Below are positions 1 through 13,100 of a stretch of DNA of 64,000 nucleotides, in pieces (position 1 is the stretch's first letter; every line of letters starts with the position of its first letter). The notes under the pieces were generated by a model that worked only from the letters and a program-made list of their open reading frames with translations, did not search any database and was not told the origin of the DNA. Made by a program: the position numbers and the translations under genes. Origin of the DNA: Morinoia aosen (Eukaryota; Arthropoda; Malacostraca; Amphipoda; Talitridae); contig CM059569.1 in the NCBI GenBank assembly GCA_030386875.1, forward strand, positions 44,431,842-44,495,841. Direction: 5' to 3'.

Positions 1-560
1 AGTGGGAGAAACAGGAAGTAAGAAAGAACGGAAGAAAGAAAGAAAGAAGAAAGAAAAAAGAATATATTCACCATAAAATAAATTCAAAATTCAACTTTGG
101 AATTCCAAATGTCTTAAAATAACGATTCCTAGTTGCCAAAAGTCAGTGGGTAACCCACCGACCGTCGTCACTCTTGCATCCCGTGCACTGTGTGTGTGTG
201 TGAGGCGACGAACAATATTCGAAGATTTTTTTCAATGGTGATCCCGCAAGCTTCAAATTTGAATTTAACTACAAAGAACCAGAAATTAATTTAAAAATAG
301 TCAAAAATTAGTTACAAATTAGCCACAAATTAATTACAAAATGATGAAAAATTTGTAACAAATTAATTTTAACGTAATTACAAATTAATTACATATTAGT
401 TACAAATTTGCAATCGTAAATAAAGTCAATCTCCTTTGAGCATACTTCAATTGCATGTACGCAGGCTTAGCGCATGAAAGGAAAAAGGCGTCGTTCAATG
501 AAAAAGTGAGTAATTTGGAAAATGCATATTTTTGTGTATGGTGTACAACCCTTCCACACA
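1..560. other. Intron upstream of first visible exon
   Basis: Contains a GAAA microsatellite (about 21-60), a short GT run (about 190-203) and an AT-rich stretch (about 295-412) where AATTAGTTACAAATTAGCCAC-like words recur. No coding signal seen. Confidence 0.6.
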
Positions 561-907
561 CCGTGCACTATCACCACCCCAACTCGCCGCCCCCCCCCAC
601 CCCCACTCACCCCTCCTCACCACCCCCTACTCATCACCCCCACTCACCACACACCGAAGGGCGACCTACCTCTCTTTACCCCCACTCACTCCCATAGAAG
701 GAGGACCTGCCCCTCTTCCCCCCCATTCACCCCCACTCACCACCAGCATTCAATACCACCACCACTCACCACCACCCCCCACACTCATCCCCCACACGCA
801 CTTACCACCGCCCACACTCACCACCTCCACTCACCACCCCCACTCACTACCACCCCCACACTCACCACCCCCCACACTCACCATCCCACTTACCACCGCC
901 CCCACAG
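560..907. repeat. CA/C-rich repeats with decoy copies of exon 1 start
   Basis: Made of CCCCCACTCACCACC-like words forming a long polypyrimidine-like lead-in to the exon 1 acceptor. Two copies of the exon start are embedded, at 653-678 and 693-718; the second keeps an AG followed by AAGGAGGACCTGCCCCTCTT. Confidence 0.75.
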
Positions 908-1111
908 AAGGGGGACCTGCCCCTCTTCACCGCCATCGAGTCCGGCAACTCAGGTCTGGTGAAGGAGCTGCTGTTCCACCACGCCAAGGACCAGGTGCGC
1001 GACAGCAGGACCAAGACCAAGGACACCGCCCTCCATGTCGCCTGCTGGAAGAAGGACACCGAGCTCGTCAGGGTCCTCGTCGACGCTGGCAGCATCGTCG
1101 ATGCCAAGAAT
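908..1111 (+). CDS. nompC: nompC exon 1 of window: two ankyrin repeats
   Basis: Acceptor CCCACAG ends at 907 and donor GTGAGT starts at 1112; the exon begins and ends in phase 0 (68 codons). It encodes an ankyrin repeat starting [18 protein letters not shown] and a second with [20 protein letters not shown]. The phase-0 acceptor means at least one earlier coding exon lies outside the window. Degenerate copies of the exon start lie upstream (653-718), and copies of its tail with donor lie downstream. Confidence 0.9.
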
Positions 1112-4100
1112 GTGAGTACCATCTTCTGGCTCTTTGGGAGTTTTAGGGTTGGTTAGGTTGGGTTAGGTTGGGTTTGGTTAGGTTAGGGTTGGTTAGGTTG
1201 GGTTTGCTTAGGTTAGGTTCATGTTAGTTTAGGTCTATGCTAAAAATGATAGTGCAGCCTTGTGGTTTTTTGGAAATTTTGTTAGGTTGGGTTTGGTTAG
1301 GTTAGGTTTGGTTAGGTTAGGTTTGGTTAGGTTAGGTTTGGTTAGGTTAGGTTTATGTTAGTTTAAGTTGGTGGAAAAAATGGGAGTGCAGCCTTGGGGT
1401 TTTGGAGAATTGTATGTTTGGCTAGGTTAGGCCGATGATAAAAATGTAAGTGCAACCTTGTGGCTCTCCGGGAAGTTTTAAAGTTGGTTAGGTTGGGTTT
1501 GGTTAGGTCGATGCCAAGAATGTGAGTGCAAGCCTTGTGGCTTTTTGTGAATTTTGGGTTTTGGTAGGTATGGTGAGGTTTGGTATTGTTAGTTTAGGTC
1601 AATACAAAAAATGAGAGTGCAGCCTATGGTTTTTGGGAAATTTTAGGATTGGTTTGGGCTGGTTAGGTCGATGTCAAATATGTGGGTGCAGCCTTGTGTT
1701 TTTGGGAAATTTTAGGATTGGCTGGTTTTGGTTAGGTCGATGTCAAATATGTGGGTGCAGCCTTGTGTTTTGGGGAAATTTTAGGATTGGTTGGGTTTGG
1801 TTAGGTCGATGCCAAATATGTGGGTGCAACTTTGTGTTTTTCAGGTGGAATTTTGATTTTGCGCCAACGTGACCTTTCGAGAAGATTTGTGTTTGCTGAG
1901 ATTTCAGGGATGCAGTGGTGTAAACTTATTATTTTTAATGGGTGTCCAGTGTGCTGTTATACAATCCGAAGATTTTTGCGCAACAATCTTGAATGTTAGT
2001 GTAGGATGTTGCTGTATTTATTGTGCTACCGGGATTTCAGTGGTACACATGCCTCTTATTTAGATGTTGTAACCTATATTATAAATATTGCAATGATATG
2101 TATGGAAAAAATAATATAGTAGAAAAAGATTCTAAGAGGAAATAGCATAGAAACACTGGGACAGGTTATACTTTTTTATGCAAAATTTTAGAAAATATTT
2201 ACCTGCCCTTACATGAAAATTGTAGCATAAAGACTTTAAGCCTTACTAATACATACAATGATCCCAATCATGCCTCTGTCCAATGATTAATATTACAATA
2301 ATTGACTATAAAATTATCAGGTTTTAATCACAGAAGTTGGCAAAGAAATGCATTAAGCTTCGTAGCGTAGATACGCACACCGCACCCTGCGCTTCATTTA
2401 CTGAAAGAAATTCAATACAAAAAACAGTCATTTTCTTGAAAAACGAAGCTATGAAAAATACTATCTTTTACCGAATAATTTTGGAAATAATTTATGTTTT
2501 CGTTTATTTAATAAACAACTCAGCGGGCCTCAGCCACATCAATCGCAGAAGAGAAGCGTAAAATGTATCCATTCGTCGCCTCTGAGAAAATGTTTCTTTT
2601 CTTGTGAGGTTTAAATTATTTATAGAATGATTTTGAAATTATTTAACCAGGATTTTTCCAATGAGTCTTGGGGACACTTCACAAAATCGAAAGCAGTAAA
2701 GAAATAAGCATATTGTGGTCACCATGGATGGAAAAGTTCTTTCACTATTCTCAGGGCAAAATTTTTGCGTTAATGTAAAGTAAGTTTTTAGTGATAGATT
2801 AGATAATAAATTTTTATCTGATGACAAAATTTATCTTCACTGCACTGACGCAGAAACTTTTCTGCGAGAAATTGAAAGAACTCTTGCCTTCACGGTGAAC
2901 AAATTATGTTTAGTTTTCGTTGAATCCGCTTTAGGAAGGTGCCTCTCGCCTTTTAATTCAGAAAACTAGGAACTCCTACGAAAAACGTTCATTTTATTAA
3001 AAAAACAAATTCTGAGAAGAATATTTTTCTAAAAATTCGGAAACGAATTTACATATAAGTCTATTTACTACTTTAAATGCCTACATTGGCTCATATTTAG
3101 GCAAACAATTCTCTGCAAATGAGGATAACTATCATCGTCATCGTCTTCATTAGGATTGCATCTGAAAATGATTGAGATTTCTGACCTGCAATGACGGTTT
3201 TGTTGCACCAAGCTAGAGCAGCGCTGTCTCTGATGAAAGCTGCCTTCCTAGAACTAACGATCTACTCACATCTGAAACCTCAGTCTATGATAATACCTCC
3301 CATTAACGAAAGCCAAACCAAGAATACGATCAGAATGAATCCAGTTCTGAAGACTATTTAAGAAAGAAAGATGTCCTACATAGAGGATACTGCATCCAAG
3401 AACGCGAGCAATCTACAAAGAAGGGTTTGACTCGAAACTGACTCTAGCGTCTTTGTCTGACGTGTGAGTGTCAGACCCAAGATGTCAAAGAAGTCAAAGT
3501 CCTGAGAAACTGACACTAGCGTCTTTGTCAGATTGACGTGTGAGTGTCAGACGCAAGATGTCAAAGAAGTCAAAGTCCTGAGAAACTGGCACTAGCGTCT
3601 TTGTCAGATTGACGTGTGAGTGTCAGACGCAAGATGTCAAAGAAGTCAAAGTCCTGAGAAACTGGCACTAGCGTCTTTGTCAGATTGACGTGTGAGTGTC
3701 AGACGCAAGAAGTCAAAGCCCGGAATTCTCACGAAGAGTTCACAGAACAACGCCAAACAAAACTCGCTGTGACTTCCACAACAGGGAGCGACGGCCGCAA
3801 CGTAATGACTTCAACACAAAGAACCAAAAATTCACGAGCGGCGACAGAACTGCCGTGTGTTTGGGCGCAGCTTTGAGAGAGATAGCCTCATATCCTATAT
3901 ACCCAGAATTTGGTGTATTGGGGCTGCATAACGCATGTGGTGTACTGAAGATACATAATTCATCCGAGATCAGGGTGTACAAAGCACCTGCTCGACTCGC
4001 GTACAAAGAGTGCACGTTTTTGCGTGCACTTTTCTTCTTTGTGCCGGATGATCATGAGCATTACGCAGCGTGAGTTAGGAAGGAAGTGCTCTAATTGTCG

Positions 4101-7100
4101 CCGCTTTGTCTCATCACAGGACCGCGTGCCCTGAGGAAGCCCTTTGTGTGAGCCGCCTCAGCGCGGGTTGGGGATTGTGGGTGGGGAGGAGCTGGGTAGT
4201 GGGGTGTTCAGGCTGAGGGTTGGGGACTAACTGGGTGGTGGAGAATTGTGGCTGAGGGTTGGGGAGGAGCTGGGTGGTGGGGAATGGTGGCTGGGGTTGG
4301 GGAGGAGCTGGGTTGTGGGGAATTGTGGCTGAGGGTTGGGAGGAAAATGGTGGTGGGGAATTTTAGCTGAGGGAAGGGGTATCCTAACTGAGGGTTGGGG
4401 AGGAACTGCTGGGGAAATGTAGCTTAGGGTTGGGGAGGAACTGGGTGGTGGGGAAATGTAGCTGAAGGTTGGGGCGGAAATGGGGGGTGGGGAATTGTGG
4501 CTGGGGGATGGGAGGAACTGGGTGGTGGGGAAGAAGGAAGATGCAGAAAAATATGCAGGAAAAGGAAACGAAGGCTTAGGCTTTCCCAGAAAATTACTGA
4601 CAGTGATAGCACGCTCAATATAATTAATGATCATAGATTATTGCACGCTTCATATAATTAATGATCATAGATTATTGCACGCTTAATATAATTAATGATC
4701 ATAGATTATTGCACGCTTAATATAATTAATGATCATAGATTATTGCACGCTTAATATAATTAATGATCATAGATTATTGCACGCTCAATATAATTAATGA
4801 TCATAGATTATTGCACGCTTCATATAATTAATGATCATAGATTATTGCACGCTTAATATAATTAATGATCATAGATTATTGCACGCTTAATATAATTAAT
4901 GATCATAGATTATTGCACGCTTAATATAATTAATGATCATAGATTATTGCACGCTTAATATAATTAATGATCATAGATTATTGCACTGTCACGAGAAGTC
5001 GTCCCTTCACCTCCTTGTTAACAATTCATTAACAAGAAGATCAGGTTCTCGGAATAGAGGAATGGCACACCTCCAGGCTATATACACAACACAAATTAAA
5101 TGAATTATCATCGGCAATTACAGCACATATACTAAAATAAAGGTACTCATCGGGGATCGCTGACCCACTTACGCAGCGCATTTTCTGGGCGCCCTCCGTT
5201 GCATTACGATCGATTGCTTCTAATATTGTGGGGCATGATACACAGGGTGAATTATGCTTAACATTTATAATTCCCAGCTATAAGTAATACAAACATCAAT
5301 GAGCGCACACACAATGATTGGTGTTAGGAACAATTCCAATTAAGTAATGCAAGCAAATAGCATACGTCAAATGACCTACTGCACATAATTACACAGAAAT
5401 TTGGCTGGCCAGCCTTTAACCGCAGATTGCTTATGCATCCAAACACAACACAAATAATGCCTACAATGTCTCAGCGCCCCCCAGCAGCCCAGTAGGCGAA
5501 GGTCACTTCAATCACAAAATTCGTCCGCGACTCGCTTCAGTTCAAAGGCCTGTCTTGTGCACTGTTCAGAAAATGTCAAGTGATGACGTCATCTTGCTCA
5601 TTACGTTTCAGCATGTTCACACGTCGATTCCCTTCATTCGAGCTGATCAATCCTCAGATGTATGACTGAATTACAAAAAGACCGTCCCGCCTGTCAAAGA
5701 TAAAAATTTAACTCGTTACTTTTTTTTTAAGCGCATCAATGACTGAATGACAATGAATTATCGCAATATTTATCTCAGCTCTATCTTTACTCTTTCTTTT
5801 TAAGAAATGCATGTCTTACCCTCCCTTCTAGTGCAGCATCTCCATGTTCCATCAATAACTCCCACGGTGGGTTATGTTTTGATAAATTTCCCCTTTGTGA
5901 ACGTGGTGACGGGAACACGTAAATTTTCTGCAAGTGAAACGAGAATGTGTTACTTTCTGGATTACATTATAGCGTGAAACTTAGTATAATTTTCAATATA
6001 GCCACTTTTCTTATTATTGCGCTTGTTATTGTGAACACACCCGCGTTTCTAGGTTGCACCTCGCGTTACGGTTTCGCCGGCCGAACTGTCCATTGTGCCT
6101 AAGACGCCTTGAGCCCTGGCGCATTCTCTTCGAGGGTTGTGCACTCTTACCTTCGGCCTATGAGAATCTTAGGAGCCTCGGAGTGCCCGCCTACCTCTTT
6201 TCTAATTGGTAGTGCCGCCGCTTGCCTTTATTTCTTTCTTAGCATCATTTTTCTTCTCACGCTCAGCTCCTTCGAACCGACCGTTGGTTTGCCGACTCTC
6301 TCGGTCTGAGTGTCTCGATTTATCTTTGACTACAAGGCGACTTTGTTCGCGCTTGGGTAGGCGTTTTTTCGACCGTATCGAGTTTCCCAAGGCTCGCTCG
6401 CATAACCACAACATAGGCCCCTCCAGAAACAAGACACACTGTAAACATACATCGTTTGGCTCTCGCACCTTATCACAGCCTCCTAACATTGCTGAGTTGA
6501 AAGAAAACATACAGGCGTAAAAACATACATGTTGAAGCGACATAAAACATTCATGTTGAAGCGACATAAAACATTCATGTTGAAGCGACCCCTCTGGCTG
6601 CTGGGATTATCTGAGATATTTCAAGACACAACTCTTTACGTAAGCACAATTTGTTACATTACATACAATTACAAGAATTTTTTATTTTTAATTCGCAAAA
6701 TTTGATCATTCTGAACATATTCTCGACAGCACGCTCAATATAATTAATGATCATAGATTATTTTTAATGAGCTGATTTAAGCTTCCCTAACGCCACAAAA
6801 ATTGTTCCAAAGAGATGAAATAGGAAGGCACTATTTAGTGCAGAGATTTAGGAATTGGGTGTCTATGCACATACATAGGAAGTGGAGAAAGAATCACAGG
6901 AAGTTGGGAAAAGAAGTTTATGGAACAAAAAAAGGTTAAAAAAGAATGTAGTAGGTGCTGAATTGCCGGATGACGGGAACCGAAAAAATTGACCCGTAGC
7001 AAAACAAACAAAAAACCATTCTGTTCCTACAAAAGGATGGCCTACCTAACCTTGAAGACATAACAGGTCTGCATGATACAGCAAGTCGCCTGGGACAGAC

Positions 7101-10100
7101 AGTAAAAGTAAAACAGTCTGCATAAAATATAAAGTCATATAGCACAGACGGTAAAAGTAAAAAAGTCTGTGTCAAATATAAAGCCCCGTGGTACAGACAG
7201 TAAAGAAAACAGGTCTGTACACTACAGCAAGTCACTTATCACAACAGGTCTGCACAGGACAACAATCTTCCATCAGGTGCGCCACTTCCTCAAATGACCT
7301 CTGATATACCCCCCCTCCCCCTCCTTCTGGGGCACTGTCCCCCCCCTCCTTCTGGGGCACTGTCCCCCCCCCCCCCCCTTATTGTTGTGTCATCCATTAT
7401 TCAATGGCGAACGGCGAATATATTTTGTGTTAGAAATGTTTCAAGAAAATGCTTGAAAAAAATGTTTGATTGAAAATATTTTTCATGAAAATATTTCATG
7501 GAAGAATTTCACAAAATATTCGATAAAAAAAATATTTCACAAAATATTTGATAAAAAATATTTCACAAAAAATATTCAACAAAAGTGTCTTTTTAAATAT
7601 TCATTTTTCCTGTTAAATATTTTCCTGTCATATATTCTAAAAAAATATTCTTGCGCAAAACAACTAGACGAAATCCTGAGTTGGAAAAAAGTCTCAGGCT
7701 TGCGTTCATTATCTAATATATTTTTTATTGCCCTTTAATGTCAGATGAATACAGTACACATTTGATTTACCCCTCATGAATATGCACTTCACACATGAAT
7801 GCAATTTTGATAGTGATAAGTCCTTAACAAATTGGCTTTATCGAGTTGCACATGTTGTGTATGTGTGCTGCCGCTAGCTCATGTGTGTTTGAGGGCACAC
7901 ATGTGTGCTGGCGTCAACATTCCCCACACAACCCCACAGGCGGCGGGGAAGACGCCACTGCACATCGCTGCCGAGGTTGGGGACGATGCAACAGCCAAGT
8001 TTTTCTACAACATCCACGTGAACCCCAACATCATCGACAACCAAGGTGAGATGTGCATCACATCACCACAACCAAGGTGAGATGTGCACCACACCACCAC
8101 AACCGAGGTGAGATGTGCACCACACCACCACAACCAAGGTGAGATGTACATCACATCACCACAACCGAGGTGAGATGTGCACCACACCACCACAACCAAG
8201 GTGAGATGTGCACCACACCACCACAACCAAGGTGAGATGTGCACCACACCACCACAACCAAGGTGAGATGTGCACCACACCACCACAACCAAGGTGAGAT
8301 GTGCACCACACCACCACAACCAAGGTGAGATGTACACCACATCACCACAACCAAGGTGAGATGTGCACCACACCACCACAACCAAGGTGAGATGTGCACC
8401 ACACCACCACAACCAAGGTGAGATGTGCACCACACCACCACAACCAAGGTGAGATGTGCACCACACCACCACAACCAAGGTGAGATGGACACCACACCAC
8501 CACACCCCCACACCACCACAACCAAGGTGAGATGGACACCACACCACCATAACCAAGGTGAGATGTGCACCACATCACCACAACCAAGGTGAGATGGACA
8601 CCACACCACCACAACCCCACACCACCACAACCAAGGTGAGATGGACACCACACTACCACACCCCCACACCACCACAACCAAGGTGAGATGTGCACCACAC
8701 TACCACAACCAAGGTGAGATGGACACCACACCACCACAACCCCACACCACCACAACCAAGGTGAGATGGACACCACACCACCATAACCAAGGTGAGATGT
8801 GCACCACATCACCACAACCAAGGTGAGATGGACACCACACCCCCACACCCCCCCACCACCACAACCAAGGTGAGATGGACACCACACCACCACACCCCCA
8901 CACCACCACAACCAAGGTGAGATGGACACCACACCACCATAACCAAGGTGAGATGTGCACCACATCACCACAACCAAGGTGAGATGGACACCACACCCCC
9001 ACACCCCCACACCACCACAACCAAGGTGAGATGGACACCACACCACCACACCCCCACACCACCACAACCAAGGTGAGATGGACACCACACCCCCACACCC
9101 CCACACCACCACAACCAAGGTGAGATGGACACCACACCCCCACACCCCCACACCACCACAACCAAGGTGAGATGGACACCACACCACCACAACCCCACAC
9201 CACCACAACCAAGGTGAGATGGACACCACACCACCACACCCCCACACCACCACAACCAAGGTGAGATGGACACCACACCCCCACACCCCCACACCACCAC
9301 AACCAAGGTGAGATGGACACCACACCACCACAACCCCACACCACCACAACCAAGGTGAGATGGACACCACACCACCACACCCCCACACCACCACAACCAA
9401 GGTGAGATGTGCACCACATCACCACAACCAAGGTGAGATGGACACCACACCCCCACACCCCCACACCACCACAACCAAGGTGAGATGGACACCACACCAC
9501 CACACCCCCACACCACCACAACCAAGGTGAGATGGACACCACACCACCACAACCAAGGTGAGATGGACACCACACCCCCCCACCCCCACACCACCACAAC
9601 CAAGGTGAGATGTGCACCACACTACCACAACCAAGGTGAGATGGACACCACACCACCACAACCAAGGTGAGATGGACACCACACCCCCACACCCCCACAC
9701 CACCACAACCAAGGTGAGATGGACACCACACCACCACAACCCCACACCACCACAACCAAGGTGAGATGGACACCACACCACCACAACCAAGGTGAGATGG
9801 ACACCACACCCCCACACCCCCACACCACCACAACCAAGGTGAGATGGACACCACACCACCACAACCCCACACCACCACAACCAAGGTGAGATGGACACCA
9901 CACCACCATAACCAAGGTGAGATGTGCACCACATCACCACAACCAAGGTGAGATGGACACCACACCCCCACACCCCCACACCACCACAACCAAGGTGAGA
10001 TGTGCACCACACCACCACAACCCCACACCACCACAACCAAGGTGAGATGGACACCACACCCCCACACCCCCACACCACCACAACCAAGGTGAGATGGACA

Positions 10101-13100
10101 CCACACCCCCACACCCCCACACCACCACAACCAAGGTGAGATGGACACCACACCACCACAACCCCACACCACCACAACCAAGGTGAGATGTGCACCACAC
10201 CACCACAACCCCACACCACCACAACCAAGGTGAGATGTGCACCACATCACCACACCCCCACAACCACGGTGTGGTGCTGCTATAGATAATCACGACCAAC
10301 ACCACAACGTCAATACGCCCAGGGCTGGGATTGCATGACTGGGGAAGCTTTGCAATCTGTGCGAGGTGGGGAGTGTGGGGAGTGTGGGGAGTGGGGGGAG
10401 TGGGGGGAGTGTGGGGAGTGAGGGGAGTGTGGGGAGTGTAGGAAGTGTGGGGAGTGTGGGTAGTGTGGGGAGTGTGGGGAGTGTGGGAGTGTGGGGAGTG
10501 TGGGAAGTGTGGGGAGTGGGGGGAGTGTGGGGAGTGTGGGAGTGTGGGGAGGGTGGGGAGTGTGGGAAGTGTGGGGAGTGTGGGGAGTGTGGGGAGTGTG
10601 GAGAGTGGGGGGAGTGTGGGAGTGTGGGGAGTGTGGGGAGTGTGGGGAGTGTGGGAGTGTGGGGAGTGTGGGGAGTGTGGGGAGTGTGGGGAGTGTGGGG
10701 AGTGTGGGGAGTGTGGGGAGTGTGGGGAGTGTGGGGAGTGTGGGGAGTGTGGAGAGTGTGGGGAGTGTTGGGAGTGTTGGGAGTGTGGGGAGTGTGGGGA
10801 GTGTGGGAGTGTGGGAAGTGTGGGAAGTGTGGGGAGTGTGGGGAGTGGGGGGGAGTGTGGGAAGTGTGGGAAGTGTGGGGAGTGTGGGGAGTGTGGAGAG
10901 TGTGGGGGGCGTGGGGAGGGCGTATAGATTTGTTTAGCATCGATAGAATGTTTTGTAAATAATTCCCTAATGTTCGTGATATTTGATGCCACATTTTCTC
11001 AATATTCAGAAAAATATGTTTCGTACTTTTTGAAGAAATGATTTCATTGTTATTTAGAAAAAGTATTTCATAAATATTCAAATATTTGATTTTTAAACAC
11101 TGTGTGGCTGCTAAGTAATTGACGGCAATTTTATAAGAAGCGACTAAGCTTTCTCTAAATATTATTCACTAGTGTACACGACAAGTCAAAAATGACGGGA
11201 TTCGATAGTTCCTTAAATAAGTCTCCAGATATGGATGGCAAACAAATACAGCATGTCCCACAAAAACCCGAACCGAGTATTTATACCCTTATCAGCAAAA
11301 CCATCATAAGAATACTCGTATCAGCAATACCATCATAAGAATACCCGTATCAGCAATACCATCATAAGGTTACCCGTATCAGCAATACCATTATAAGAAT
11401 ACCCGTATCAGCAATACCATCATAAGAATACCCGTATTAGCAATACCATCATATGAATACCCGTATCAGCAATACCATCATAAGAATACCCGTATCAGCA
11501 ATACAATCAAAAGAATACCCGTATCAGCAATTCCATCACAAGAATTCCCGTATCAGCAATACCATCATAAGAATACCCGTATCAGCAATACCATCATAAG
11601 AATACCCGTATCAGCAATACCATCATAAGAATTCCCGTATCAGCAAAACCATCATAAGAATACCCGTATCAGCAATACCATCATAAGAATACCCGTATCA
11701 GCAATACCATCATAAGAATACCCGTATCAGCAATACCATCAAAAGAATACCCGTATCAGAAATTCCATCACAAGAATTCCCGTATCAGCAATACCATCAT
11801 AAGAATACCCGTATCAGCAATACCATCATAAGAATACCCGTATCAGCAATACCATCATAAGAATACCCGTATCAGCAATTCCATCACAAGAGTTCCCGTA
11901 TCAGCAATACCATCATAAGAATACCCGTATCAGCAAAACCATCATAAGAATACCCGTATCAGCAATACCATCATAAGAATACCCGTATCAGCATTACCAT
12001 CATAAGAATACCCGTATCAGCAATACCATCATAAGAATACCCGTATCAGCAATACCATCATAAGAATACCCGTATCAGCATTACCATCATAAGAATACCC
12101 GTATCAGCAATACCATCATAAGAATACCCGTATCAGCAATACCATCAAAAGAATACCCGTATCAGAAATACCATCATAAGAATACCCGTATCAGCAATAC
12201 CATCATAAGAATACCCGTATCAGCAATACCATCAAAAGAATACCCGGTCAGCAATACCATCATAAGAATACCCGTATCAGCAATACCATCATATGAATAC
12301 CCGTATCAGCAATACCATCATAAGGTTACCCGTATCAGCAATACCATCATAAGAATACCCATATCAGCAATACCATCAAAAGAATACCCGTATCAGCAAT
12401 ACCATCATAAGAATACCCGTATCAGCAATACCATCATAAGAATACCCATATCAGCAATACCATCATAAGAATACCCGTATCAGCAACACCATCATAAGAA
12501 TACCCGTATCAGCAATACCATCACAAGGTTACCCGGATCAGCAATACCATCATAAGAATACCCGTATCAGCAATACCATCATAAGAATACCCGTATCGGC
12601 AATACCATCATAAGAATACCCGTATCAGCAATACCATCAAATGAATACCCGTATCAGCAATACCATCATAAGAATACCCGTATCAGCAATACCATCATAA
12701 GGTTACCCGTATCAGCAATACCATCATAAGAATACCCGTATCAGCAATACCATCATAAGAATACCCGTATCGGCAATACCATCATAAGAATACCCGTATC
12801 AGCAATACCATCAAATGAATACCCGTATCAGCAATACCATCATAAGAATACCCGTATCAGCAATACCATCATAAGGTTACCCGTATCAGCAATACCATCA
12901 TAAGAATACCCGTATCAGCAATACCATCATAAGAATACCCGTATCAGCAATACCATCATAATTTTGTTTGGAATCAAATGCTTATGGTATCATACGAAGG
13001 TACTACTGATACGGGAAAACAAATAACATGTTCGAGTTTTTGTGGGACATGCTGTATATCCATCCTTAAAGTACTCGCGGATAAAATGTTTTCGTACTTG

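Noticed and set aside
1141..1350. Interstitial telomere
   Set aside because: TTAGG-like words are irregular and alternate with copies of the exon 1 tail.
6202..6567. Minus-strand frame of 121 codons inside the presumed LTR
   Set aside because: No similarity to gag, pol or any domain I recognise, and it overlaps an opposite frame of equal quality.
8005..10992. Long minus-strand frames rich in [10 protein letters not shown]
   Set aside because: They read the complement of the exon 2 donor array; no start context, domain or codon bias.
10290..11081. HSPHSPHSP / GSVGSVG proline- and glycine-rich frames
   Set aside because: Translation of the 9 bp G-rich array in various frames; low complexity only.
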